Assembly: GCA_025050535.1 (NCBI GenBank)
Contig: JALBVF010000006.1
Location: forward strand, 62,001-126,000
From: Candidatus Protistibacter heckmannii
Lineage (GTDB): Bacteria; Pseudomonadota; Gammaproteobacteria; Burkholderiales; Burkholderiaceae
Length of the DNA: 64,000 nucleotides
Direction: 5' to 3'
Within the stretch, counting starts at the first letter, position 1; each line of letters starts with the position of its first letter. This document shows positions 27,889 through 40,800 of the stretch, one piece after another. Made by a program: the position numbers and the translations under genes. The notes under the pieces were generated by a model. The model saw only the letters and a program-made list of their open reading frames with translations, did not search any database and was not told where the DNA came from.

Positions 27889-29729
27889 TCAGTGCGGTGC
27901 CGCCCGCTGAGGCCGCAGGAGAACTTGCGCCCGGCTCAGACGCAGCCCGACTGGATCACAAGATTGCGGCTGAGCGCCGGACCCGGCGCGGCTTCTGTCG
28001 ATGCCGCCCTGCTTGAGCGAAACCAGTTCGGTGCGGTTCGAGACGCCGTAGGAGCCCCGGAAGTTGGAGATGAGGAATTCGCGTTTGACGATGGCGTTCA
28101 GCCCGGGCACGACCCAGTAGCGCTGCTGATAGCGGTTCATCTTGTTGTCCCAGCCCTGGGCGACGAGGGCGAAGGAGTGAAACTCCCCGGCGGGTACACG
28201 GACCGGCTCGAAGCCGACGATGCGGTTTTCCATGGAGATCACGAGCGGCCCCAGGCGCGGATGCATCTGCGTCCACGCGCCGGTCCACTTCTTGCCCTCC
28301 TGCAGCTCCGCCGGAAAGAACTGCCGCGGCGCGTCGGACTCGCCGGAATCGGGATCGCAGATGACGTTGCCCATCGTGTCCCAGATGTTAACGCCGTTGT
28401 TGATCTCGACGCGGTCGGCGTCCATGTCCACGCGCATGACGCGCAGCGTGTTGCGGCTGGTTTCGACGCCGGTGAGGATGTCCGTCACGGAGAGGACGAA
28501 TTCGTCGCCCACGCTGTAGTAGCGCCCGAGTGGATAGCGGCCGGCCGAATTCGGATTCTGCGAGAGCTGCATCAGCAGAGGCACGGGCTTGCCCGGTCCG
28601 ATGTCGATCATCGGGCCCGTGGCGGGCGGTGCGCCGGGCGCGGCGGCGGGGACTGCGGGAATGGCGGCGGGAGCCGCGGCGACATGTGCGGCGAGATTCG
28701 CCGCGGCGGCGATCGGCTTGGAGGCCGCCGCCGGCGTTGGCGTGAATGCCTGAACGGGCGCCGCTGCTGTGGATGTGGCGGGCGTGGCCGCTTCCGCCGT
28801 TGCTGACGGCGGCGCGGAAATCTTCGTCTTCGCCGCCTCGCGTTCGGCCAGCAGCCGGTTCAGACGCATCTGGGCGATCTCCGCGAAACGCCCGTTGGGG
28901 AAGTTGCGCAGATAGGAGGCCCAGTCCTCCACATTGCGCGATGTCTTCACCTTCGCCCAGGCACCAAGGCGACCAGGTCGGCCTCGATCAGCTTTTCCAG
29001 CTCGGCCTCGCTGAGCTTCTTCTGCGCGTCGTGGAAGATAAAGACGTCGCCCTCCAGCGAAGTCGTCTCCCAGGGAATCTGCTCGCCGTTGGACGAAAGC
29101 CGTACGTTCAGGCGCACCCGCTTGAGCGCGTCCTCGATGCGGGCATTGCGGTTGGAGAGCTCGCGAACCAGGTTTTCGGTATAGAGGCCGTTGCTGCCGC
29201 TGCCGTCGGTGGTGAAATTGCCCGGCGAAGTGGCATAGGCCAGCATGCTGCCCACCGGCGCGTCGAATTGCGAGAGGCCGCGCTGCTCGGGCCGGTAGCC
29301 GCCGCCGAAGGGATCGTTGCGGCAGGCGTCGAGGATGATGACGAAGGTCTTGTCCTTGACGCCGGCGAATTTGCCGAGGAGTGCGCCCAGGTCCACGCAG
29401 CGCTGGCGCAACTGCGCGCCGTGGCCGGCGTAATAAAACACCGCCAGCTTGGTCTCGCTGCGCCGGACCTGCTCGCCGAAGCGGTCGATGGCCGCCAGCA
29501 TGTCCGTTTGGCTGGCGTTCACGCGCTTGTCCACGGTGAAGCCCGCCTGGCCGAACAGCGCGCCCATGGCATTGGCGTCGTTCACGGGATTGACCAGCGG
29601 CGCCTGCACATAGGCGGAATTGCCGATGACCAGGGCTAGCTGCGAAGGATCCGCCGCGCGCGCAAGGGGACCGGCCAGCAGAGAAGGCGCGGCGGTGAGC
29701 GTCTTGATAAGTTGGCGTCGGGACAGCAT
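27889..29729 (-). pseudogene. Caspase-like (peptidase C14) exported protein, frameshifted
   Basis: A metacaspase-like protein. The N-terminus MLSRRQLIKTLTAAPSLLAG is a plausible twin-arginine signal, which fits the intact tatABC in this genome. The caspase fold shows LALVIGNSAYV, the catalytic histidine in FYYAGHGAQL and the catalytic cysteine in IILDACRNDPFGGG. Between them a segment of about 25 residues seems deleted in frame (AQLRQRCVDLG). A frameshift near 28970 separates this domain from a proline/alanine-rich linker and a C-terminal domain (RYPLGRYYSVGDEFVLSV, RYWVVPGLNAIVKREF). The true C-terminus is uncertain. Confidence 0.78.
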
Positions 29730-29911
29730 CTCGTTCTTCTTCTGTTCTATACGGAGTCGGTGGCGAACCCGATCCGGTCTGAGCAGACAAACTGCCTTGC
29801 TGGTGGGCTTGCGGGATTGTTGCACAGGAGGAACCGCGCGGACAGGGGGTGTGAAGCGTCTGGGGGCATGGCCGGCGGGGTATCCTTGCGGCCTGGGGCA
29901 AGAGAGTGGAA

Positions 29912-31810
<1,899 letters not shown>

Positions 31811-31820
31811 ATTCCGACGT

Positions 31821-34122
31821 TCAGCGGCCTTCGCCGGGCTTGGGCTCGGCCGAATACCAATAGGGCGTGCGCTTGGCCCACTCGTTGCCGGGATAGCGCG
31901 CGCAGCAGCGCGTTGGCCGACTTGGACAGCTTTGTTGTCTCCGGATCGAGACAGCCGCCGCGCGTCGAGCGCACGACGACATAAAGCAGCCAGGGGAGAT
32001 CGGGGTCTTTCGGATCAGTGCGCGCGCGTTGAAGCACGTGCTCGCCGAGAAAGCCGGTCGCAGTCGGCAGTTTGGCGAGCAGGGCCTACTCGATGTCCCG
32101 GACCTTGGGGTCGGCGCTTGTGTCGGGCGGCTTCGGGGCCTGTTCCGCCGTTTCCAGGCCGCCCGCAGCCGGACCCAGCACGCACCACATTCCGGCGCTC
32201 ACTTCCTCGGGTGCGATCGGCGCGGCCGGGATGCCTCCGTCCGAGGCGACCAAGGGCGACAGCCCGTTGCGCACACCGATCAACAGGAACGCATGCTGTC
32301 TGGCCGCCGCATCGCGCTGTGCCAGATATGTCTTGGCCAAGGGCGCGTAAGCGGAGGCGCCGCCGGCCAGTCTGCCGGCGGCTTTCTCGGCCTGCGCGGT
32401 TTTCCCCAGCAGTTCGGCGCGCGACCAGGCGGCCGCAAGAAGGCGTTCGCGCATGTTTTGGCCCAGGGTGAGCAACTCAGCGAGCCTGAGCAGGTCGTCA
32501 ATGGACAGCCGCGCGTTCAGCCAAGCCAGACCTTCCGAGGAGAGGCGCGGATTGTTTCGCGCCGCGCCTTCCTGGCCGGTGTCGCGGTCCATGTCGGGCA
32601 GCGGTTTGCGCAGCAGATAGGCACCAGCATCCTCAAGGCCCGCCGCCAAGACGAAGCGCTCGCGGCGCAGAAGATTGTTTGCGCTGCCGGAGAGCGAGCC
32701 CAGCGCCGCGCCCCGGTTCTGGCCGAGCGCCGCGTCGGTGATGGCGATCGCCTTGGGCCGGTCGCCACGCAGCCGGTAAAGCCGCGCGAGGTTGTAGTGC
32801 AGCGTCAAGTATTCGGGGCTGCCGGCCGGCACATCGAGCGCAGCACGTTCGAGTTTTGCGTCCAGCATCTGCGTCAACATCAGCGCGGCCGTCAGCCAGG
32901 CGCGCTCTGCCACCGTCTTTGGCGCGGCTTGCCAGCGCGACACGGCATGCGCATATTCGGCTGTGCAGACGGCGGGCGCGGGCGCTGCGCCGCGTGGATT
33001 CCAAGTGTTCCACGCGGCGTAGCCGCCGTTGTATCCGCAGCGCTGCAGACTGCGCATCCAATCGTAATAGGCATGCTGTGCACGCAGACGTTTGTCCTGC
33101 GCAGCCAGAATTTCGGGCGCGGGTGGAGACAGCTCGATGAAGTTGTTGGCCAGACGTCCCCAGTCGCCGAGATGATCCTCGGCATGCGGATCGAGCTTGG
33201 GATCGTCGAGCAGTGCGCTCAGTTCAGCGAAGCGTTCCGCAGGCAGCAGACGGTATTGCACGGTGCGCAAGCTGGCGCGCACGGCCTCGTGGATATTGGC
33301 GAGGCGCGCGTCGGCGAGGATGGCCTGGGCGTCCGCCGCCAGCCCACGGTAGGTGGATTTTGGATCGCGCGCTTTGTCTTTGGCTAGCGTGGCCGCGCGG
33401 ATGCGTGAACGCAAGGCAAGATAGGCTCCAAGCTCCTGCATCGGATGGCCGGCTGTCTTGCCGATGGCGGCGATCTGATAGTCGCGTAGTTGCCGCCAAT
33501 AGACTGGTTCGGCGGTGGCCAGCGCGCGGAGCGCGACCTGCGCTGGCGCATTCCACGTGCCGGATGCATTCGGGCAGGATTGAAAGACGGCGTCTTTGGC
33601 GCGCACCCATTCGCGCAGCCGCTCCGGCGTGGCATCGCCGCGCTTGGCAATCGCGTTCAACGTGCCGCATACTGCGCGGAAGGCGTCGTCGGGGCAATTC
33701 AGATAACCAGAGAAATCCGCCTGATAGCGGAACAGCGATTCCGGCGGCGTGAGTTTAAGCTTGGGCGCCGCCTCGCGGGCCGCGTCCAGCCATTGCACTA
33801 GCGGTCGGCTCTTGTCCTTGAGGCCCACCCAATCCGCCACCGTGCGGCCTGCCGTTCGTAGCAACCCGCCGCGCGTGCGCGGCGCGACGGCGATGCCTTG
33901 TGCTCAGAGGACGATCGCCCTCCAGGCGGCGTACAGATAAATCCGCTCGTGACTGGGGAGCAGCACGCCCAGCTCTCCAGCCTCATAGCGGTCGATGGCG
34001 ACGTCGGTCCTGGCGCGCGAGACGAAGTCGTCCATGGCTTCGGAGGCTGAGGCCATGGCGCGGCCCGGCCGTGTCAGCGCAAGCAGCAGGGGGAAGATAA
34101 AACGACGGGATGGGGCATTCAT
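31821..34122 (-). pseudogene. Large exported helical protein of unknown function, broken
   Basis: A gene of about 765 codons that I do not recognise. It has a signal-like start (MNAPSRRFIFPLLLALTR), then a long, mostly helical body with TPR-like stretches (YNLARLYRLRGDRPKAIAI, LLRLAELLTLGQNMRERL). Lesions: in-frame TGA at 33904-33906 (a Trp would fit), in-frame TAG at 32086-32088, and a frameshift near 31900, after which the proper frame ends RTPYWYSAEPKPGEGR at TGA 31821-31823. Its ATG overlaps the stop of the DUF3142-like gene upstream (ATGA), so the two form an operon. It is convergent with recQ, with only 10 bp between stops. Confidence 0.75.
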
Positions 34123-34931
34123 GGTCGATTCGCGTTGTTGTGCATGGCGCTTCGTACCACGTCCGTCGATTCGGTTCGAACCCATCCCACGTGCGGGCCA
34201 TGGCGCCAACGGCCGTTGTCGAACCAGTAGGCACGACGGTAGAGCCGGATCACTTCGGAGGAGAAGAGTTCTTGCGTGGAAAATCCGGCCGCGCCCTCGC
34301 GACAGCGCGGATGCAGTTCCGCTGCGCCGATCTCGATGAAGTGGCGCAGACGCGCCCTATCTTTTCCCATGCAGAAAAACATCGGCACGATTTCGTCGGC
34401 GGCCAGTCAGTCGAGCTAGGGATTGCTTCCGATTGCGCCGGCGCGGAACCACCATGCCAATGCCGTCACACTGAGCCGCACGCCCGTCGGCAGCCGCGCG
34501 CGGATCTCCGCCACTAGTTCGCGATAGAAGGCGCGCTGGGACGGTCGCGCCTCCATGTCCAGCTGCACCCAGCCCGAGGTGGAGATGCGCGCGGCGCGGT
34601 CCATTGCGTGCAGGATGGTCTCACGCGAATCGGCGATGGAGACGGGCGGGACCACCGTGCTCACCTCGACATGAAGACGCAGCGTCACGCGGACACCGGC
34701 GGGCAGCTCGGGGGCGTCGCGCCGGGGCAGCTCAAGCACCGCGCGCCCGCTGAGCAGAATGTGCTGAATCAGCACCGCCGTTTTCCCCTGAGACCAGGTG
34801 GGCAGGGCGGCCTGGTCCCAAAGCCAGGTGATGTTCTCCTGCGCGCCAGGAACTGGAGGTGAGGGCGTCGCACGGGCGGTGGAGGCGGCGGCAGCCAGCA
34901 GCAGGGCCGTCGCCCACCATCGCCGATGCAT
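34119..34931 (-). pseudogene. DUF3142-like exported protein, broken
   Basis: A protein of about 270 codons with a signal peptide (RRWWATALLLAAAASTARA) and a barrel-like body (GWVQLDMEARPSQRAFYREL, LPTGVRLSVTALAWWF). It resembles DUF3142/glycoside-hydrolase-like proteins of unknown substrate. Two stops interrupt one otherwise continuous frame: TAG at 34416-34418 and TGA at 34407-34409, both where tryptophan codons fit (NPWLDWLAADEIVPMFF). The frame then continues to TGA 34119-34121, overlapping the start of the next gene. Start ATG 34931, or an ATG eight codons earlier. Confidence 0.7.
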
Positions 34932-35065
34932 CACCCCGGTTCTCTTGTCGCGCATCTGAGAAAGACCATGCCGGCGCGAAATCGTTTTGCGAAGCGGGCT
35001 TCTGGGAGAGCCACGCGGGGAAGACTGCCTTGGTGTAGGCTCCGAGGTTGCTTCAGGAGACGCCG

Positions 35066-35368
35066 ATGCCCAAGGGCTACATCTATGTCGAGATCGAGGT
35101 CACCGATCCCGAAAACTACAAATTGCACTACATGTCCCGTTCCACGCCGGCCGTCGCCGCCTATGGTGGACGGTTTCTGTCGCGCGGCGGGAATGTCGAC
35201 GTCAAGATCGGAGAGGACGATGGCTGCTGCCGGGTGGTCGTAGAGTTTGACAGTTATCAGCAGGCGCGCGACTTTTACCATTCGCCTGCCTATCAGGAAG
35301 CGATCACGCATCGCGATCGCTATTCCAAGGTGTACCGCTACTTGATCTTGGAAGGCGTGGACTATTGA
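35066..35368 (+). CDS. DUF1330-family protein
   Basis: A 100-residue member of DUF1330, small dimeric alpha/beta-barrel proteins of unknown function. Visible features: PKGYIYVEIEVTDPENYK, the VAAYGGRFLSRGG strand, VVVEFDSYQQARDFYHSP and the final RYLILEGV. The ATG at 35066 follows a CAGGAGACGCC ribosome site. The last codons are unusual: the stop TGA (35366-35368) belongs to the left end of IS A3 (TATTGA), so the insertion supplied the terminator. The conserved domain is complete, so the protein is probably still functional. Confidence 0.85.
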   Translation: MPKGYIYVEIEVTDPENYKLHYMSRSTPAVAAYGGRFLSRGGNVDVKIGEDDGCCRVVVEFDSYQQARDFYHSPAYQEAITHRDRYSKVYRYLILEGVDY

Positions 35369-36489
35369 TCCGGCAGGAAGAAGTTTTTATGCGGTGTATT
35401 TGACGCGGGGATCCTGGAAGTAGGATTTCACGCGTTCGAGATGGGTTTCGATGAACGCCATGTGGTTCTTTTCTGCGGCGTGTAATTTGGCCTTTGTTCT
35501 GACGGGGACTCGTGTGCTGATGACATGTTTCAGGTCGGCGTTGAGTCGCTCATCCAGATTGAGCTCCGGGCTGTAGCTTGGCAGGTAAAAGACTTCGATG
35601 TCAGCTTGATGCTCGACAAGCCATGCCTTGACCAGCTTGCAGTGATGCACGCCGAGGTTGTCGAGGATCAGGAACACTTTCTTGCCCGCGCGCTTGCCAT
35701 CGGCCACCAGCGCCTCGAAGAACTCGATGAGCTTCTCGTGGTTAAAGGCACCATCGATGATCATCCAGCTTGCCTTGCCCTGATTGGTCACTGTGGAAAT
35801 CATCGACAGCTTCTGTCGCGTACCTCTAAACGCCATCGTGACCGGGGCTTGCCCTTTTGGAGCATAACTGCGGCCCCGAACATCCGTATTCACCAACGCG
35901 GTTTCGTCACCCCAGTGAATCTCGCCACCTTTGGCCTTGGCACGCTTCTCGATGGCCAGATACTCCTGATCGATCCACTGCTTGACAGACTCCGGTCGCT
36001 GTTCATAAGCGCGCTTGATCGGCTTTTTCGGCGTGAAACCCCAGCGCTTGAGGTAGTCTCCGACCGCACGTATTGAGAGTTTGACCGCGTATTCCTGTTC
36101 GATGAACAGCATGACCGCGCCTCGCGTCCAGAGCGCAGATTCCATCTTCAACTGCTCCGGACGTTTGTCGCAGATCGTGCGCCGGATTGCTTCTTCTTGA
36201 TCCGCATTCAGCCGTCTTCCGTCTCCTGGCGTACGAGCTCGTGGGCGCGGCTTCAGGGCCGCCGCGCCCCCTTCTTCATAGAGATCAATGGCCAGTCGAG
36301 CCGCCGGGTAACTCAGCCCCGTCAACTCCGCGATGGCCATGACTCCGTATCCCTTCCGATGCAACCTCACGACCTGCTTTCGCCTCTCGTGCAGTTGCTC
36401 CAGTTTCTGGTATCGAGCGTCTTCTTTTTCTATGCCAACTCGATGCCAGAAATGATAATAAGCTCAATCTTTATATTGCCGTGTCAATA
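35363..36489 (-). mobile_element. IS630-family element A, copy 3
   Basis: A full-length copy, 1127 bp including both flanking TA dinucleotides (35363-35364 and 36488-36489). Ends: TATTGATCCGGCAGG on the left and the inverse of TATTGACACGGCAATA on the right. It truncates an adhesin gene on its right and provides the stop codon of the DUF1330 gene on its left. It is inverted relative to copy A4 at 48482, with the adhesin/secretion island between. Confidence 0.92.
35387..36370 (-). CDS. IS630-A transposase (copy A3)
   Basis: A 327-residue open frame, counted from the GTG at 36370, with the complete DDE domain: HWGDETALVNTDVRGRSYAP, LILDNLGVHHCKLVKAWL and SPELNLDERLN. The N-terminal helix-turn-helix is intact, but the codon equivalent to the ATG of copy A2 is ATA (GGCATAGAA), so the natural start of this copy may be lost and only the shorter GTG start remains. 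Compared with A4 it has scattered substitutions, for example Lys-Leu-Val for Lys-Pro-Val after HHC. Confidence 0.85.
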   Translation of the reverse strand: MRLHRKGYGVMAIAELTGLSYPAARLAIDLYEEGGAAALKPRPRARTPGDGRRLNADQEEAIRRTICDKRPEQLKMESALWTRGAVMLFIEQEYAVKLSIRAVGDYLKRWGFTPKKPIKRAYEQRPESVKQWIDQEYLAIEKRAKAKGGEIHWGDETALVNTDVRGRSYAPKGQAPVTMAFRGTRQKLSMISTVTNQGKASWMIIDGAFNHEKLIEFFEALVADGKRAGKKVFLILDNLGVHHCKLVKAWLVEHQADIEVFYLPSYSPELNLDERLNADLKHVISTRVPVRTKAKLHAAEKNHMAFIETHLERVKSYFQDPRVKYTA

Positions 36490-37820
36490 GTTGGCCCTCT
36501 TGGCCGGATACGCTGGCATCGTTCAAGTCCATGACGTTGGCGCTGGTCGTGTTGGTCACGACCACGGTGCTGCTGGCCTTGGCCGAGAAGTTTCCGGCGG
36601 CATCGACCGCATAGACTTTGTATACGCCTGCCTGCAAGCCCGCCACCGACAGGTTGGTGTCTGTGTTGGTGGTGCCGATCGCGACGCTGTTCCACTGGTT
36701 GTCCACCGCCCCCGTGATGTCGGCCAGACTGTTGACCGTGAGGGTGTTCTTCACCAGATACGCCGTACGACTCTCGCTGCTTTGCGCCACGGCATTGCCG
36801 TTGTTGGCGATAGAGGCGGCGGTAACCGTCACCGTCGGCGCCGTGGTGTCAATGGTGATTTCGTGGCTGCTGCTGTCCGTGCTGGCGTTGCCCACCGCGT
36901 TGGTCACCGTCGCCGTGCCGGTGTCGATGCTCCACACCCCGCCCGTGACCGTCACGTTGTTGTAGGTCGCGCCGTTGACCACGACTTTCAGGATCTCGCC
37001 CGTCCCCAGCGTCGCCGTGCCAGTGATAGTCGGCGTGGTATCGTTGGCGGTCAGCACATGCACCGTCGGCGCATCCGGCGCGGTAGTGTCGTTGCTGGAG
37101 GAACTCCCACCTCCGCCTGCCCCGCCAGCCGCCACGGCAACGCCGAGCAGCACGGGAGGAGCCGCCATCCAGGGCTGCCAATGGAATCCACCGCCTTCGC
37201 CTTCCTAGAGCGCGTCCAGATTGCCTGCTTCTTGCTGCACGGCGGCGATCTCCGGCGCGGCACTTGCGTGGGTGTTCATGGGCGCCGGCATGCTGGCGAC
37301 GTCCGCTTCCGCGGGCTGCGTCACGAAAGGGGCCTCGGCGTCTTTGGCCTGGCGCAGCTCGCTGGTATCGGCGGCCGCCAGGAGATCGCTCTGCTTGGCT
37401 GTGGCGCCGGTGTCCAACTCGCCAGTGTGTGCTCTGCCGTCCGGGCCGGAGAGGTGGGGTGCACCGTCCTGGATGTCGTCCGCCAGGGCCAGTTTCTGCA
37501 CTTCGTCGGTCGTCTGCGCTGACTCGTCTTCGGCGTCATGCTTCTTCTTATCTTTGGCCGTCTGGTGCTTCTTCTTGATCCGGTCAAGGTCGTGCGCGAT
37601 TTGCTCAGCATGTGGCTGGGCACTCGGGGGCTCGACGACACCTTCGGGGCCGGCCATCCGGGCATGCGCCGAGGCCGAAGGATTGGCGCGCCCGGACGGG
37701 GAGAGCTGCGCAGATCTGGCGCTGCCGCGCCACGGATGTTTCCGAAAGAGGGGGCCGCCCGTCGGCGGACAGCTGTTGATCAAGCTCCTGTACGAGCTCG
37801 TTGTCTTTCATTCCGTTCAT
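36490..37820 (-). pseudogene. Repeat adhesin, N-terminal fragment cut by IS A3
   Basis: The N-terminal part of a large secreted repeat adhesin. It starts at ATG 37820 (MNGMKDNELVQELDQQLSAD). The frame shifts near 37740 into a charged, Lys/Asp-rich prefix (KKKHQTAKDKKKHDAEDE), then an in-frame TAG at 37205-37207, then a hydrophobic segment (AAPPVLLGVAVAAGGAGGGG) and Ig-like repeats (TPTITGTATLGTGEILKVV, DTTAPTVTVTAAS). IS A3 removes everything after NDASVSGQEG. The prefix-plus-hydrophobic-segment layout parallels the adhesin just upstream (37885-43466), suggesting paralogues exported by the same type I system. Confidence 0.8.
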
Positions 37821-37884
37821 AGCAATAGATCCTTTGCAGGGTTATCCATTCTAGTTGGTAGTGGCCAATTTCCGGGGCGGCGCC

Positions 37885-40800
37885 TCACAGCACCTGCAAA
37901 GCCACATAGTTGGTGTCGGTGACGTTGCCGTTGCCGACGCTGCCATTGCCAAGGAGTACGGCGTAGTGCGGGCCAGAACCGGATGGCGTCGCGGACCAGT
38001 ACCAGGAGGAGTTCAAGCCCGCTGGCACGCCACTCGAACCAGTGTCCGTACTCGAGCCGTTGTACGCATCTCAGATCGCCAGCAGGTCATCGTAGGTGTT
38101 GTTCGTTGCCGTTTCCGGGTCGTTGTCGACCGTCGTGCCGTTCTTGTAGCCCGTGCTGGGGGGAGGACATACTGAGCGTCGATAGCCGTCCTCGTAGAGC
38201 ACACGGATATTCCGGACGGTGCGGCCGTCGCCGAATTTTATCCAGCCCAGACCACTGATACTGTTGAGGAACACTTGTGCCAGGACACTACCGGCGTCGG
38301 TACTGTGCGTCGGCCCGGAGATAATTATTGAGTTGTTGTGGGCGAAGTTGCCGGAGTAAACATTGAGTTTGACGCCGAAATAAGTGGTCGGGCTCGCGCT
38401 GTCGTGCATCTCGTTGTAGCCCAGGACACCTCCCGTTCCTCCACCGATCACATTTGCATCCGCCACGCTGCCGTCGAACACGAAAAAGCTCATGCCATCG
38501 GCACCGTTTTAGGTCTTGGTCGCGCTCATCGATAAGGTCACGTCGACCTTGCCGCTCGACGAGAAAGCGTTGTTGTAATAGGCTAAGCCGTACTGGCTGT
38601 TGAACGCCGATGTCAGCCGCAGCATGTCCTGGCCCTTGAAGGCGTCACCCGTGGTGATGACGGCACTATTCACGCTCCCGCCAACGTTCGTGTTGTTTAA
38701 GTCACAGATGGTGTTCGAAACCGACGCCGTCTCGAAGTCGTCGGAGAACGAGAAGGTCGACGGGCCGCTCAGCTGCGGCGACTGGTTCGCGTTCATATCG
38801 TTGACCGTGATCCTTTAAAGGGCGCTGGTGGACGTATTGCCCCCCGCGTCCGAGGCCCTCACCGTGTAGTCAGCCGTCGCGCCGTTTGGCGCACCGGGGT
38901 CGGTGAAGCTCCAGGTGCTGCCCGACACGGTCGCGGTGCCGATCGAAGCGCCGTTGCGCAGCACCGTGAGCGTGTCTCCCGCCGCGAAGTTCGATACGCT
39001 GCCGCTGAACGTCGGCGTCGTGTTGGCCGTCGTGCTGCCGAAGGCCACCGTAGTGCCGTTGCCCTGGATGTCGGTGATCGTGGCGGACGGCGTCGTCATG
39101 TCGACCGTGATCGACGCGTGCGCGGCGCTCGCGCTGCCCGCGTTGCCGGCCGCGTCCGTCTGCTTCACCTTGATGTTCGCGTAGCTTCCCCCCCGACAGG
39201 GCGCTCGCTGTGATCGAGCCGCTGATCGTGCCGCTGAGCGGCACCGTCCCGATCGATTCGCTGGTATCCACCGTGCCATTGCTGTTGCTGTCGTTGAACA
39301 GTGTGACGGTCGCCCCGCTCTCACCGGTCACGTTGAAGGTCAGCGTGGTATCGTTGGTGAGGTTGTCGCTGCTGCTCGTGCCGGTGTCGGACGCGGCCTG
39401 CAAGTTAAGCGTCGGGGCCGGCGTGGCGGTATTGGCTATCGCCAGCGCCGTGGTGCTCTTCCACCATGACGGTGGTGAGCAGGTTCTTCGCCGATGTGGC
39501 ACTGTCTTTGATGCTCGAAGTGCCCGGAATCGTGATCGCACTCACCGACGCCGCGTTGCCGTCACCGGTCGCGGGCGCCGTAGCCGTGAAGGTCGGCGCG
39601 CTCGTTCCGTTGCCGCTCGAGTAGGTTGCGGTCACGCTCTGGCCGTTTACGCTCAAGGTCAGGATCGGATTGCCGCCCGTGGTCGTGACCGTCACATTCT
39701 CGCTCATCGTCACGGTGAAGCTAAGCGCTGTACCACCCTTCACGGTCGTGGTGCTGTGGGAGATGCTCGAAATGATGAGTCCGTTCACCGCCTCCAGCGT
39801 GAAGCTCTGGGAACTGCTGAGCGAACCATCGTTCGCCGTCACGGTGATGCTCGTGGCAGCGAAAGTACTCGCCGCCGTGCCGCTGAGGACGCCTCTCGTT
39901 GGATTGATGGTAAAGCCGGCCGGCAGGCCCGTGGCGCTGCAAGTAAGAATACTCCCAGCGTCCGGGTCGGTGAAACCGGTGGATGTATTGTAGCTGAACG
40001 CCTGGTTCACCACCACGGTCTTGTTTGCAAGCGGCTTGCCGCTCGTCACCGGGTCTTCGTTCGCGTTCGTCACCGTGATGGCCACCCCCTTGGTCAACCC
40101 GACATTACCGGCAGCATCCGTCGCGGTGACCACGATGTCGTAGATATTATTGGCGTCGACATCCTGCGGGCTCTCGAAGTTGGGAGCCGAGGCGAAGGTC
40201 ACCGCGCCAGTGGACGAATTGATGTTGAACTTGCTTGCGTCACTGCCGCTGAGCGAATGGGTAACGGTGCTGGCATCCGTCACCGTTTCGGTATAGGCTG
40301 TGCCCGTGCCGTTCTCGGTGAAGCTCGCCGTGGCGGCCGAAGTAATAACCGGCGCTGTGGTGTCCACCGTGATGGTCAGCGCCGTGGAGGCCGCCGATTG
40401 GTTGCACGCCGCGTCGCCGTGCTTGGCCGTCAGTGTGTGCGCGCCAGCCGCTATGCTGGAGGTCGCGGCGAGCGTCATCACGCTGCCGAGGCCGCCCCCG
40501 CCGCGAAGCTGTACGTCGCCACGCTGCTGGCGCCGTCGTACAGCGTCAGCGCAATCGTCGGCGCGGTGGCGTTGGTCAGGTTGTCAGCGCTGCTGGTGCC
40601 GCTGTCTTGCGCGGCCAGCAGGTCCAAGATGGTGGGCGCCGCCGGGGCCACGGCGGCGACGTTCACCACACCGCTCGCGGTCAGCAGCGTTGTGGCGAGC
40701 GCGTTGCCCGCGCCGTCCTTGACGCTCGCGCTCACCACGAGGCAGCTCAGGGCGATGCCGTCCGTATCCAGGTTGCCCGTGGCCACCGTGTAGCTGAAGG

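Noticed and set aside
39210-40793. Long plus-strand open frame within the adhesin
   Set aside because: It is antisense to adhesin repeats rich in Thr/Ala/Val codons, and its arginine/histidine-rich translation shows no family features.
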